From positions 1-34,836 of the forward strand of contig NZ_JAJERH010000042.1 in NCBI RefSeq assembly GCF_016919725.2: 34,836 nt of DNA, written 5' to 3'. The stretch comes from Virgibacillus sp. AGTR. Its GTDB lineage: Bacteria > Bacillota > Bacilli > Bacillales > Amphibacillaceae. Positions 24,936-33,732 of this stretch are shown one piece after another. The first letter of the stretch is position 1. Each line of letters begins with the position of its first letter. Below the pieces are notes generated by a model, which saw nothing but the letters and a program-made list of their open reading frames with translations, was not told where the DNA came from and made no database searches. The position numbers and the translations under genes were made by a program.

Positions 24936-26228
24936 TTGAAAATAACTATTTCACAAGCACCAGCACACAATGATCAAACAGTTACCATGGGAGCATGGCT
25001 CGCCAATAAGCGTTCAAGTGGAAAGATTGCCTTTTTGCAACTACGTGATGGTACTGGTTTTATACAAGGAGTAGTCGTTAAAAATGATGTCAGTGAAGAA
25101 ACCTTTCAACTGGCTAAAAATTTAACCCAAGAATCCTCTGTTTACATAACTGGTAAAATTGTTGAGGACACCCGCTCTCCGTTTGGTTATGAAATGCAAG
25201 TAAGTGATATTGAATTAATACATGAGTCCATTGATTTTCCAATAACTCCTAAGGAGCATGGAACTGAGTTTTTAATGGATCATCGTCATTTATGGCTACG
25301 CTCTAAAAAACAACATGCTGTAATGAAAATACGAAATGAAATTATTCGCGCAACGTATCAATTCTTTAATGAGAACGGATATGTAAAAATTGATCCTCCT
25401 ATTCTAACAGGTTCTTCCGCTGAAGGAACAACGGAATTATTTCACACAAAATACTTTGACGAGGAAGCCTATTTGTCACAAAGTGGTCAGCTATATATGG
25501 AAGCAGCTGCTATGGCTTTTGGTAAAGTATTCTCCTTTGGTCCTACTTTTCGAGCAGAAAAATCGAAAACACGCAGACATTTGATTGAGTTCTGGATGAT
25601 TGAACCAGAAATGGCTTTTGTTGACCATCAAGAAAGTCTTGAAATTCAAGAGAATTACGTGAGCTTTGTTGTGCAAAGTGTTTTAGAAAATTGTAAGCTA
25701 GAATTACAGGTATTAGAAAGAGATACTGAAAAATTAGAAAAGGTAAAAGCACCATTCCCACGAATCTCTTATGATGATGCGATTGATCTTTTAAAAGACA
25801 AAGGATTTACGGATATTGAATGGGGAGAAGACTTTGGTGCACCTCATGAAACTGCGATTGCTGAAAGCTTTGATAAGCCAGTATTTATCACAAATTACCC
25901 AGCAGAGATTAAAGCATTCTACATGAAGCCTGACCCTAATCGTTCGGATGTTGTTTTATGTGCAGATCTTATTGCTCCTGAGGGATATGGAGAAATTATA
26001 GGTGGTTCGCAACGTATTGATGATTTAGAGCTTATGAAAGAGCGCTATGAACAGCATGACTTAACAGGCGAAGCCTATAAATGGTATCTAGAGCTAAGGC
26101 AATACGGTAGTGTTCCTCACTCAGGTTTTGGTCTAGGATTAGAAAGGACAGTCGCTTGGATATCTGGTGTAGATCATGTACGTGAAACAATTCCTTTTCC
26201 AAGATTACTTAACCGGCTTTATCCATAA
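24936..26228 (+). CDS. asnS: asparaginyl-tRNA synthetase
   Basis: Charges tRNA-Asn. It is a class IIb synthetase of 430 residues, identical in length to B. subtilis AsnS. The N-terminal OB-fold anticodon-binding domain covers about 1-100 ([24 protein letters not shown]). The catalytic domain follows with [24 protein letters not shown] (motif 2 region) and [13 protein letters not shown] (motif 3). The start is TTG 24936, six bases after CAGGAGGTAA (24921-24930). No T-box leader lies upstream. Because AsnS is present, asparagine-tRNA need not come only from amidation. Confidence 0.95.
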   Translation: MKITISQAPAHNDQTVTMGAWLANKRSSGKIAFLQLRDGTGFIQGVVVKNDVSEETFQLAKNLTQESSVYITGKIVEDTRSPFGYEMQVSDIELIHESIDFPITPKEHGTEFLMDHRHLWLRSKKQHAVMKIRNEIIRATYQFFNENGYVKIDPPILTGSSAEGTTELFHTKYFDEEAYLSQSGQLYMEAAAMAFGKVFSFGPTFRAEKSKTRRHLIEFWMIEPEMAFVDHQESLEIQENYVSFVVQSVLENCKLELQVLERDTEKLEKVKAPFPRISYDDAIDLLKDKGFTDIEWGEDFGAPHETAIAESFDKPVFITNYPAEIKAFYMKPDPNRSDVVLCADLIAPEGYGEIIGGSQRIDDLELMKERYEQHDLTGEAYKWYLELRQYGSVPHSGFGLGLERTVAWISGVDHVRETIPFPRLLNRLYP

Positions 26229-26377
26229 ATGAGGATTTTTTAAGTGACTAGCTATCAGCTTTTTTATCGCTAATTCCAATATATAGTCGGTTTAAAAGGA
26301 ACAAACCTTAAACGTATAAGCGTTTATGAACCGCTGCTGTTTTTTGAGGTTGGGGTTTTTACAGCCCATTAACCTGT

Positions 26378-26420
26378 AATAAAATCCCTTGTCTTTTAAA
26401 GCAAGGGATTTTATTATTTT
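26378..26420. terminator. terminator between asnS and dnaD
   Basis: AATAAAATCCCTTG (26378-26391) and CAAGGGATTTTATT (26402-26415) form 14 perfect pairs with a ten-base loop, followed by ATTTT. It is 150 bases after the asnS stop. A weaker six-pair hairpin, TAAACG / CGTTTA, lies at 26309-26326. Confidence 0.85.
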
Positions 26421-26427
26421 AACAACA

Positions 26428-26436
26428 TGCTATACT
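26428..26436 (+). promoter_or_regulatory. possible extended -10 promoter of dnaD
   Basis: TGCTATACT (TG at 26428-26429, TATACT 26431-26436) right after the terminator. No good -35 is present, and the leader would be only about 12 bases, so the ribosome site GAGGTG would lie almost at the transcript end. Confidence 0.35.
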
Positions 26437-26453
26437 TTTAATGAGGTGCTATG

Positions 26454-27134
26454 ATGACGAAGCAAATTTCCATTCAAGATATATTGTTAAACCAAATACA
26501 GATTCCTGTAGAATTATTCTTAGCATATAAGGATTTAGGGCTCAATGAAAAGGAAGTAATGCTCTTATTACAGATTCAACGATTCTTACAGGATAGGGTT
26601 GATTTTCCTACACCTGATCAGTTAGCTGCCTATGTTACAATGGATGAAAAGGAATGTGCACATTTATTACGGGCACTGATTCAAAAGGATATGCTAGCTA
26701 TTAAGCAGCAGGAAAGGGAAGGGGAGAAACTAAGTGAAGCTTATTGTTTAACCCCGCTTTGGAATAAATTATTTTCATCGGATACACAACAACAGGAAGC
26801 GTCTACTGACGGAACAATATTTATCTTATTTGAACAAGAATTTGGCCGTCCGCTTTCACCGTTTGAAATAGAGACGATAAATGCGTGGCTTGATCAAGAT
26901 CATATTTCACCTGCTTTAATTAAAGCAGGACTAAGAGAATCTGTGTTGATGGGCAAGCTTAATTTTAAATATATTGACAGAATTCTAAGAGAATGGAAGA
27001 AAAAAGGAATCCATACAGTGGAGCAAGCTAGAAATGCAAGTAAGCAATTCCATTCTTCGCAAACAGGAACAAATCAGCCTACCAAAAAAAGAGATACCTC
27101 ATTTTATTATAATTGGCTAGAAGGAGAAGACTAA
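26454..27134 (+). CDS. dnaD: DNA replication initiation protein DnaD
   Basis: Remodels DNA at oriC and at restart sites in Firmicutes, together with DnaB and DnaI, to load the replicative helicase. The 226-residue product has an N-terminal DDBH1 winged-helix-type domain (FLAYKDLGLNEKEVMLLLQIQRF). The DDBH2 domain (FILFEQEFGRPLSPFEIETINAW) ends with the DNA-contact motif YIDRILREWKKKGI (YxxxIxxxW). A basic unstructured tail ends in FYYNWLEGED. Two adjacent ATGs (26451, 26454) are possible; the second is better spaced from GAGGTG (26443-26448). nth starts four bases after the stop, as in B. subtilis. Confidence 0.93.
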   Translation: MTKQISIQDILLNQIQIPVELFLAYKDLGLNEKEVMLLLQIQRFLQDRVDFPTPDQLAAYVTMDEKECAHLLRALIQKDMLAIKQQEREGEKLSEAYCLTPLWNKLFSSDTQQQEASTDGTIFILFEQEFGRPLSPFEIETINAWLDQDHISPALIKAGLRESVLMGKLNFKYIDRILREWKKKGIHTVEQARNASKQFHSSQTGTNQPTKKRDTSFYYNWLEGED

Positions 27135-27138
27135 GCAG

Positions 27139-27810
27139 ATGCTGAATAAAAAACAGATTAGGTTTTGTTTAGATGAAATGAAAAAAATGTTTCCTTATGC
27201 TGAATGTGAACTGGAGCATGAAAATCCTTTTGAGTTGGTTATAGCAGTACTTTTATCCGCACAGTGTACGGATACATTAGTAAATAAAGTAACGAAAGAA
27301 TTATTTAAGAAATATAAAACACCAGAGGATTATCTTGCAGTGCCTTTAGAGGAGCTGCAGAACGATATTAAGTCAATTGGTTTATATCGGAATAAGGCAA
27401 AAAATATCCGTAAACTATGTACCGTTCTTTTGGAGGAATATGGTGGTATTGTCCCCAAATCAAAAACAGAGCTTGTTAAATTAGCTGGAGTTGGTAGAAA
27501 AACGGCAAATGTGGTAGCATCTGTTGCATTCGGTGAGCCTGCAATAGCTGTGGATACGCATGTTGAGCGTGTATCAAAGCGTCTAGGTATTTGTAGATGG
27601 AAGGATACGGTAATAGAAGTAGAAGAAACATTGATGCGGAAAGTGCCAAAAGAGGAATGGAGCGAAACACATCATCGCATGATATTTTTTGGCAGGTATC
27701 ATTGTAAAGCAAGAAATCCAAACTGTCCAGAATGTCCACTGTTAGAGGTGTGTAGAGAAGGACAAAAGCGGATGCGCACTGCTGTCCCAAAAGCAATAAA
27801 AAATGACTAA
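27139..27810 (+). CDS. nth: endonuclease III (DNA glycosylase/AP lyase)
   Basis: Removes oxidised pyrimidines and cuts at abasic sites in base excision repair. The 223-residue product has the helix-hairpin-helix LAGVGRKTANVVAS, with catalytic lysine K121, the catalytic aspartate D139 in AVDTHVERVSKRLG, and a 4Fe-4S loop with cysteines at 189, 196, 199 and 205 (spacing 6-2-5). AAGGAG lies 14-19 bases before the ATG inside dnaD. In B. subtilis ypoC follows; here the gene is followed by about 290 non-coding bases and then the convergent ponA. Confidence 0.95.
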   Translation: MLNKKQIRFCLDEMKKMFPYAECELEHENPFELVIAVLLSAQCTDTLVNKVTKELFKKYKTPEDYLAVPLEELQNDIKSIGLYRNKAKNIRKLCTVLLEEYGGIVPKSKTELVKLAGVGRKTANVVASVAFGEPAIAVDTHVERVSKRLGICRWKDTVIEVEETLMRKVPKEEWSETHHRMIFFGRYHCKARNPNCPECPLLEVCREGQKRMRTAVPKAIKND

Positions 27811-28029
27811 GGGATTTCCTTTTAATTTATCTAATTAAAATGGAGATCGCCTATGATTGAAACTTAACATGGGTACGGGATTTAACCTCCTCGACATCTC
27901 ATTTACGGCTGTTGAAAAGACTCGAAGTCTGTGCAGACTTGATTAAGTTAAAACTGTATTCAGGCTATTGTCGATTACCTAACTTACCCAAAAGATTTAA
28001 AAGGTAATTTCAATTAAATACAAACCAAA
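27811..28029. other. gene-free gap after nth
   Basis: No credible coding frame is seen, and ypoC, expected here from B. subtilis, is not recognisable. The only structure noticed is AAGTCTG-TG-CAGACTT (27925-27940), a seven-pair palindrome without a T-run. Confidence 0.5.
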
Positions 28030-28069
28030 AAACACCGACCATGATTTTTAAACATCATGGTCGGTGTTT
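28030..28069. terminator. bidirectional terminator between nth and ponA
   Basis: AAACACCGACCATGAT (28030-28045) and ATCATGGTCGGTGTTT (28054-28069) form 16 perfect pairs with an eight-base loop. The minus strand continues in T residues (GTGTTTTTTGG), fitting termination of ponA; the plus strand continues CGTTT. Confidence 0.88.
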
Positions 28070-28103
28070 CGTTTAATGGACTTTTGAGAATACCTCTTTA
28101 TTA

Positions 28104-30908
28104 TTATTGTTCTTCATCAACTGAATTTCCACTGTCGGGACCTCCGCCTTCAGATCCATCTTCACCACTATTTTCGCCTCCACCTTGTTGAGACGACCCT
28201 TCTTCACCACCATCTCCATCATCTCCACCAGATCCACCAGATCCACCATCTCCGTCTCCACCAGATCCACCAGGGTCACCGTTATTTTCTCCCGTTTCAT
28301 CCGCAGGAACTGTCACGGTTGTATGTTGACTTTGTCCGCGGACTCCTTCGTTATTACCCTTTTTACCAACTGGTGTTACCGAGATGGTATAGCTTTGACC
28401 AGGCTGTGCACCATCAATTTTAAGACCGTTTGCTTCAACTGTCTTCGTTTGTCCGTTTACTGATACCTCGAAGCTGGCAGGCGGACCATTATAGTTCCAC
28501 GAAACATCAATTTCTGAATTTGCCTCATTGTAAGCGGCTGATAATCCCTCAACAGCTGGAATTCCTTCTTCCTCTTCTTCGCCTGGAATTTTTACTTTCG
28601 TGGTTTTCGGTTCACTTTTCATTGATTCATCGTCATTACTGATAGCCACGACCTGAATAGTATAATTAGCGTCTGGCTCTACCTCTTTAATCACCATAGA
28701 GGTATCTTCTGTCGTAGAGAGTGTTTGCATTTTTCCATCGTTCATTTGTAATCCGACTTCAAATGATACATCTGCATCGGATTTATAATCCCATGAAACG
28801 TCAATCGTGTTACTTTCTTCGTTAAAGGTAGCCTTCAATCCGCTAACTGCATCTAATTTATCGAACTTCTCGGAGGTGCTGCTTGGCTCTGTTCCTTTTA
28901 CGAATAGCTCCGTCAAAATAGAGGATGAAGGTGTAAATTCACTCGGCTTCGCCGCAGGGTTTGATCCTTTTTCAACCTTTGCTTCTACCACAGAATTTGG
29001 CTTAACAAAGTCTTTCGTCTCCACGTCTTTTGACAGTTCCGTCATAATGTTTTTGAATAGGGCATGTGGGATTTTCGTATGGCCGCTAGGAATTACATCA
29101 CGGTGTCCATTCTCATCTGTATAACCACCTGTCCATACGGAAATCGTGTAATTCGTTGTATAGCCAGTAAACCATGAATCGGGGCTACCAGATTTATCTT
29201 CAAGATTGGTTGTTCCCGTCTTTCCTGCTACTGGTAAGCCAGAGATATTTGCAAGTTTACCAGTACCTTCTGTAATAGCAGATTTAAGCATATCTGTCAT
29301 CATATATGCTGTGTAATCTGACATAACAGGCTCGGCCTTTGGTTTTAAATCAATGGTTCTTCCATCAGGAAATTCTACTTTGGTTACTGCATATGGTTCA
29401 TTATACAATCCCTCATTACCAAATGCTCGGAATGCACCAGCTAGTTGTACTGGGGTAACATATGTTTGCGTTCCACCAATAGCATCTGTGATTGTAATTT
29501 TATCTTCATGGAAATTAATTCCAAGGCCTTCAGCAAATTTTTTGGAATTTTCATAGCCAACTTCTTCTAATGTTTTTACTGCCGGTACGTTTAACGATTG
29601 GTTTAAGGCATGGCGCGCTGTCATCCAGCCAGCGTATTGTCTGTTCCAATTTCGAACAGATTGGTCAGTTCCTGCTATTTCATATGGCTTATCATCGTTT
29701 ATTTGATGGTATGTCGACATTTTATTATATTCTATTGCTGGACCATAGGCTATAATTGGTTTAAATGTTGAACCAGGTTGTTGCGGTTTTTGGAAGGCGA
29801 AGTTTAATTCCTTTTTCCCTTCGCTATTTCGTCGTCCGCCAATAGCTCGTATCGCACCATTCTTAGTGTCCAGAACGGCCAGACCTGCCTGCATTTCATC
29901 ATCCGGATAAGGGATTGGATTATCTTCACTATCTGTTAATAAATATTCAACATGCTCCTGGGCACTTGTATCAAGTGTTGTATGAATCGTTAATCCATCT
30001 GTATTAATATCTGCACCATCTACTTTTTCTCTAACTTCTTCTTCCACCTTCTGTAAAAAGGCATCATAAGGAGCAGAATCAGGACGAGAGTCGGTTAACA
30101 GAGAAGAAATTTCCACTTCTCTAGCTTCATCGGCTTCTTTTTGTGAAATTTTTCCATGGCGCACCATCAATTTTAATACGGTATCCATTCTTTTCTTCGT
30201 TAGGTCTGGGTTATTGAATGGATCGTATGCTGTAGGTCGCTGTGGTAAGCCAGCTAAAATGGCAGCCTCAGGAAGTGTTAATTCACTTAAATCTTTTTTC
30301 CCGAAGTATGTCTCAGCAGCTTTAGCAACGCCATATGCACCACTACCGTAATAGATCTTATTTAAATACATCTCTAAGATCTCTTCTTTGGAGTATTCAC
30401 GCTCCAGTTTTAATGCTAGCCATTGTTCTTGTACTTTTAAACTAATCTTTTTCTCAGGCGATAGGAAGGATTTCTCTACAACCTGCTGTGTAATGGTACT
30501 AGCACCTTCTGATCCAAAACCATTTGTTATATTGGCTACAATGGCACCACCAATACGTCTTAAATCGATTCCACCATGTTCAAAGAATCGAGCATCCTCC
30601 GTTGCTGTAACAGCATCAATTAATATTTTCGGCAATTCATCATAGCTTATTTTCGTTCTTTGCTTATCTCCAAGACTTGCAAATACTTCGCCATCCTTAT
30701 CAAGAATTTGTGATGCTAATGGATCGGATAATTTTGCATCATCTATATCTGGCGCTGTAGCGATCCAATATGCAGCTGTCGCACCAGCGCCTAGTCCCAT
30801 TACAACAAATATAATTAATAAGGACAGTACAATTTTTTTCCACATCGGTTTTTTCTTTGATTTTTTCTGTTTTCTTCTCGCTGTACGAGATTGGCTATTT
30901 TCTGCCAT
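28104..30908 (-). CDS. ponA: class A penicillin-binding protein 1 (transglycosylase/transpeptidase)
   Basis: Polymerises and cross-links peptidoglycan. Of 934 residues: a very basic cytoplasmic N-terminus, then a membrane anchor (about 26-50). The glycosyltransferase domain has TATEDARFFEHGGI (catalytic Glu about 104) and EGASTITQQVVEK. The transpeptidase domain has PGSTFKPI (active Ser about 380), QSLN (about 439) and KTGTT (about 564). Two fibronectin type III-like domains follow (about 690-780 and 785-868). The last 66 residues are a Gly/Asp/Glu/Ser low-complexity tail. B. subtilis PonA (914) has the same plan. ATG 30908 or GTG 30911 both fit GGAGG upstream. It lies 18 bases after recU on the same strand. 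Confidence 0.95.
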   Translation of the reverse strand: MAENSQSRTARRKQKKSKKKPMWKKIVLSLLIIFVVMGLGAGATAAYWIATAPDIDDAKLSDPLASQILDKDGEVFASLGDKQRTKISYDELPKILIDAVTATEDARFFEHGGIDLRRIGGAIVANITNGFGSEGASTITQQVVEKSFLSPEKKISLKVQEQWLALKLEREYSKEEILEMYLNKIYYGSGAYGVAKAAETYFGKKDLSELTLPEAAILAGLPQRPTAYDPFNNPDLTKKRMDTVLKLMVRHGKISQKEADEAREVEISSLLTDSRPDSAPYDAFLQKVEEEVREKVDGADINTDGLTIHTTLDTSAQEHVEYLLTDSEDNPIPYPDDEMQAGLAVLDTKNGAIRAIGGRRNSEGKKELNFAFQKPQQPGSTFKPIIAYGPAIEYNKMSTYHQINDDKPYEIAGTDQSVRNWNRQYAGWMTARHALNQSLNVPAVKTLEEVGYENSKKFAEGLGINFHEDKITITDAIGGTQTYVTPVQLAGAFRAFGNEGLYNEPYAVTKVEFPDGRTIDLKPKAEPVMSDYTAYMMTDMLKSAITEGTGKLANISGLPVAGKTGTTNLEDKSGSPDSWFTGYTTNYTISVWTGGYTDENGHRDVIPSGHTKIPHALFKNIMTELSKDVETKDFVKPNSVVEAKVEKGSNPAAKPSEFTPSSSILTELFVKGTEPSSTSEKFDKLDAVSGLKATFNEESNTIDVSWDYKSDADVSFEVGLQMNDGKMQTLSTTEDTSMVIKEVEPDANYTIQVVAISNDDESMKSEPKTTKVKIPGEEEEEGIPAVEGLSAAYNEANSEIDVSWNYNGPPASFEVSVNGQTKTVEANGLKIDGAQPGQSYTISVTPVGKKGNNEGVRGQSQHTTVTVPADETGENNGDPGGSGGDGDGGSGGSGGDDGDGGEEGSSQQGGGENSGEDGSEGGGPDSGNSVDEEQ

Positions 30909-30926
30909 CACTTCATTCCTCCGTCT

Positions 30927-31517
30927 CTAAAAATAAAGCTCATCAATGATAGCTAAATAATCAATTCTTGCTTTATATTGAAAAGGGATGATATATCCTT
31001 CTTCCTGAATGGTTTCATAGGCAATCGATTTTTTGCCACCATTTAATTTGACGTTCCAGTGCACAAAAAGTTTCTCTGCAGGTAAAAAAAATGTTTCGTC
31101 ATGTGCAGCAAATCGGATAATAATAAAACTAATTCCTCCATGGTCAACTACAGCCTTCATATGATCTATTTGATGTTCATGTATATTAGCTAGCGGAAAC
31201 AAGGTTTTATTTTTAGTCTCTTTCGCTTCGAAATCAATATACCTATACCTATAGACCCCATTATAGTCAGTTGTTGATGCTTGTTTGAAATATGCTTCTG
31301 TAATAACTGCTGCACTTCGTTTTGGATAGTTTACCTTTACAATCTGTACTGGTGTTGGTTTTTTATAGATAACTGCTTTATTTGCTTTTACATAAAAAGT
31401 GTTCGTCTCATTAATATCTTCTTCTAATGTCATCCCTCGATTACTAAATATATTTGTGTTTTTTTTAGCGTCTTTTGGACGACTGATATTTTTTCTCTGC
31501 CCATTTGGGTAATTCAT
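30927..31517 (-). CDS. recU: Holliday junction resolvase RecU
   Basis: Cleaves four-way DNA junctions during recombination and chromosome segregation. The 196-residue product has [16 protein letters not shown], the stalk-side stretch, and the nuclease core [21 protein letters not shown] with metal ligands D84, E97 and K99. [14 protein letters not shown] follows. ATG 31517 is preceded on the minus strand by GGAGGAACC. As in B. subtilis it is the first gene of a two-gene recU-ponA operon, divergent from yppC across 120 bases. Confidence 0.95.
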   Translation of the reverse strand: MNYPNGQRKNISRPKDAKKNTNIFSNRGMTLEEDINETNTFYVKANKAVIYKKPTPVQIVKVNYPKRSAAVITEAYFKQASTTDYNGVYRYRYIDFEAKETKNKTLFPLANIHEHQIDHMKAVVDHGGISFIIIRFAAHDETFFLPAEKLFVHWNVKLNGGKKSIAYETIQEEGYIIPFQYKARIDYLAIIDELYF

Positions 31518-31545
31518 TTGTTGGTTCCTCCTTGCATAATACCAT

Positions 31546-31574
31546 ATAATATAAGAAAAAAAATACCATTTAAA
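31546..31574 (-). promoter_or_regulatory. possible sigma-A promoter of recU-ponA
   Basis: On the minus strand TTTAAA (31574-31569), a 17-base spacer, and TATTAT (31551-31546). It is AT-rich, so the match is less informative than the others. Confidence 0.4.
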
Positions 31575-31637
31575 TAGTACGCATAAATATTACAGAATCG
31601 TGCATAGTTAAAACAAACTGTTGAAGGAAGGATGAAG

Positions 31638-32603
31638 ATGTATCCAACGAAAGAACTTCAATCCTATGTCCATTATATAACAAATTCAACTAAATCACGA
31701 AATAGAGATAATATTAGCCGCACAACTGCTTATTTTAACTATTATTTGCAATTTCCAGAAATAAAATGGTCATACTTAGCAAGTCTTGTGTCTAGAAATG
31801 CAGGGTATAATATGACAGATCTATTGTTACCTCCTTATCGATTTATACTGGGTGATAAGGAGAGAGAGCGATTATTTATGACTTATGAACGCGCAAATTG
31901 GTTAATTTTCTCTGATGCATATCCGCAATTACTAATTTACCAGCTTTCAAAGCAACTGCGAGAGCCTGTATTTCAGTTATTAAAGGTTTTCCATGTGTCG
32001 GATTTTATGATAAAAGAATGGCATTATTTTTGGAAGTTCTCTGATGAAGATCGATTACTTCGAGCATTAATTATAAACGAACAGAATGTAATACATGGGC
32101 CAGTAATTGAACAATCATTTTTTAAAAAACGTGTTTTTCACAAGCTACCATACGTACTACAAAATCTACTTTTAATGAACGCAGTACTGTTACCAACAAA
32201 ATCAACGAATTTGTATGGTGCCTATGTACAAAACTTCACAAGTTTAACCAATCGGATTAATCTCGGAAAAAAACTGGCATCAATATTATTTACCCCATCT
32301 GTGTATAATGAAACATTGGCATTTGCTATAGATTGCGAACATACCGGTTCAAGATATGATTATGAGCGTTACTTAGATCTCTCCTTCCAAGCGTCTCCAT
32401 TCCTACGAATGGTATACCCTATTATTTCACATCAAGATAAGATTCGAACAGATTGGTATAAATCGGGGGGTGTCAAAAAGAAATGGACAAAGAATGTTGC
32501 TACTCCAACAAAAAGTGATATTGGCTTAACTTTCTATAAAAAACGTCAGCTTTTGTATGCTTATTACTTTATTCGGTCTGTGTTTAGTAGGCAGGAATTA
32601 TAA
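31638..32603 (+). CDS. yppC: DUF2515 protein YppC
   Basis: A 321-residue protein of unknown function, divergent from recU as in B. subtilis (YppC about 320). Recognisable stretches are SRNRDNISRTTAYFNYYLQFPEIKWSYLASLVSRNAGYNMTDLL near the start, FLMTYERANWLIFSDAYPQLLIY in the middle and HTGSRYDYERYLDL late. It is rich in aromatic residues and predicted mostly helical, with no clear signal peptide. Two in-frame ATGs, 31632 and 31638; the second is six bases from AAGGAAGG and is preferred. Confidence 0.82.
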   Translation: MYPTKELQSYVHYITNSTKSRNRDNISRTTAYFNYYLQFPEIKWSYLASLVSRNAGYNMTDLLLPPYRFILGDKERERLFMTYERANWLIFSDAYPQLLIYQLSKQLREPVFQLLKVFHVSDFMIKEWHYFWKFSDEDRLLRALIINEQNVIHGPVIEQSFFKKRVFHKLPYVLQNLLLMNAVLLPTKSTNLYGAYVQNFTSLTNRINLGKKLASILFTPSVYNETLAFAIDCEHTGSRYDYERYLDLSFQASPFLRMVYPIISHQDKIRTDWYKSGGVKKKWTKNVATPTKSDIGLTFYKKRQLLYAYYFIRSVFSRQEL

Positions 32604-32629
32604 CGAAAGGAGAGGGGGGTTATACAAAA

Positions 32630-32761
32630 TTGAATCGAGGTTCATTTGGTATGTTTTTGATTTCATTGGCGGAAAGCGGTATGTACTGTTGTGCAGTGAA
32701 TAATGCATTTGAAAAAAACGAACTTATCAAAGGGCTGTCCAAAGGTATTTTTGACCTCTAG
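32630..32761 (+). CDS. 43-residue hypothetical protein after yppC
   Basis: TTG 32630 follows the unusually strong ribosome site AAAGGAGAGGGGGG (32606-32619) and opens a frame for MNRGSFGMFLISLAES...GIFDL, ending at TAG 32759-32761. That stop is at the base of the following terminator hairpin. I do not recognise the protein. The N-terminal half is mildly hydrophobic. The strong site and its position 26 bases after yppC argue that it is translated; the short length leaves real doubt. Confidence 0.42.
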   Translation: MNRGSFGMFLISLAESGMYCCAVNNAFEKNELIKGLSKGIFDL

Positions 32762-32776
32762 GACAGCCCTTTGATT
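32724..32776. terminator. terminator between the yppC group and sspM
   Basis: ATCAAAGGGCTGTCC (32726-32740) and GGACAGCCCTTTGAT (32761-32775) form 15 perfect pairs, with AGGT/ACCT inside the loop. It lies between convergent genes and serves either strand; the minus-strand side begins three bases after the sspM stop. Confidence 0.85.
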
Positions 32777-32779
32777 TAT

Positions 32780-32884
32780 TTACGTAGATGGTCGGTTAGG
32801 ACCATCTAATTTCTTATCGCCCTTTTTTAGGGATTTTGACCGAATAGATTCAGTTTTTGTTTGGTTTTTCTTATTTTGTTTCAT
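32780..32884 (-). CDS. sspM: minor small acid-soluble spore protein, SspM-like
   Basis: A 34-residue, very basic protein that starts MKQNKKNQTKTESIR and ends KKLDGPNRPST. The same length and the closing GGPNRPST pattern are what I recall of B. subtilis SspM, a minor spore-core protein made in the forespore. The ATG at 32884 (minus strand) is preceded by AAGGAGGAG at ideal distance. Forespore sigma-G expression would be expected; I see only a weak candidate -10 (CAAACTA) upstream and do not call a promoter. It supports the view that the organism forms spores. Confidence 0.75.
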   Translation of the reverse strand: MKQNKKNQTKTESIRSKSLKKGDKKLDGPNRPST

Positions 32885-33043
32885 GTGAACTCCTCCTTCA
32901 ATTATTAGTTTGTCAAAAACACATAAATTAATGAGTTTTATCACCTGTTTTGTAAGCTTCGTTCTAGTTTTGTCGAACAGGAAGGATTGAATGGCTCTAA
33001 ACCGAATACTAGTAGTAATAACTTAACCAAGGGAGGAGATTAT

Positions 33044-33259
33044 ATGTCATTTGCTATCAGGAATCTCCATACAGCTAATCCAGGTGCCGATCGGAAATCG
33101 GTTGAATTATCATTGCAACAGTTATCAGATCAGGTACGTTGGCTGGATCAAAAGCTTATGATGAAGGTTGAAAATGAAATATCTGATCAATTTCAGGATA
33201 GAATGAATGAAATGAATGCACTAAAAACGACTTTAAAGAGAGTGGAGGGGAATTATTAA
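33044..33259 (+). CDS. hypothetical protein of 71 residues upstream of yppE
   Basis: A small, largely helical, charged protein: MSFAIRNLHTANPGADRKSV, then heptad-like SLQQLSDQVRWLDQKLMMKVENEI and a C-terminal helix ending KTTLKRVEGNY. There is no signal peptide. I do not recognise it with confidence; its place between yppC and yppE is that of yppD in B. subtilis, but the match is by position only. ATG 33044 follows GGGAGGAG (33031-33038). The frame is open from 32987, but those extra 19 codons precede the ribosome site. Confidence 0.7.
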   Translation: MSFAIRNLHTANPGADRKSVELSLQQLSDQVRWLDQKLMMKVENEISDQFQDRMNEMNALKTTLKRVEGNY

Positions 33260-33324
33260 AAAAAACATGTCCATTATGTTAAAATAATCCTAATAGCAAA
33301 CTTTGTTAAAGGCGGATATTCAAC

Positions 33325-33687
33325 ATGGACATAAAGAAACAAACAGAATTATTAAAAGAGCATGTAGTTCGATTAAAGGATAAATATGAGCAAAACGATC
33401 CTCCTGAAAATCGAAAAGATAAAGCTTTGTTTTTAAAGGTTAAAGAAGAAACAACGCCTATTTATGAGATGTTACAACAATGGGAAACGGGCACGCTGCG
33501 AATGGTAAAAGAAAGGAAGCTAACTATTCATCCTCAACAGGTGGCTTCTACAAAAGAAAATATGGAACTGCTACTCATGCATAGTTACTATATAGATGTG
33601 AGAAGAAAAAGATACATGGAATTAAACCATTCCATTCTCTATATTTTTGACCAAATTATTAGAGAGTTGGAGCTGGGGCATAACTAA
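33325..33687 (+). CDS. yppE: DUF1798 protein YppE
   Basis: A soluble, all-helical protein of 120 residues (B. subtilis YppE about 123, for which a helical-bundle structure exists; no known function). Family-like stretches are YEMLQQWETGTLRMVKERKLTIHPQQVASTKENMELLLMHSYYIDVRRKRYMELNHSILYIFDQI. GGCGG lies a few bases before ATG 33325. No terminator is obvious after it; a family 1 repeat begins about 45 bases downstream. yppF and yppG, next in B. subtilis, are not seen. Confidence 0.83.
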   Translation: MDIKKQTELLKEHVVRLKDKYEQNDPPENRKDKALFLKVKEETTPIYEMLQQWETGTLRMVKERKLTIHPQQVASTKENMELLLMHSYYIDVRRKRYMELNHSILYIFDQIIRELELGHN

Positions 33688-33732
33688 AAAGTTCCATTTA
33701 AAAGACGAACTATTTGGTGGTTCATTTTTTTC

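Noticed and set aside
28073-28300. Repetitive valine/aspartate-rich ORF on the minus strand
   Set aside because: It is an out-of-frame reading of the repetitive DNA encoding the PonA tail.
28185-30645. Several open frames on the plus strand inside ponA
   Set aside because: All are antisense to a clearly conserved gene, have no ribosome sites and no family resemblance.
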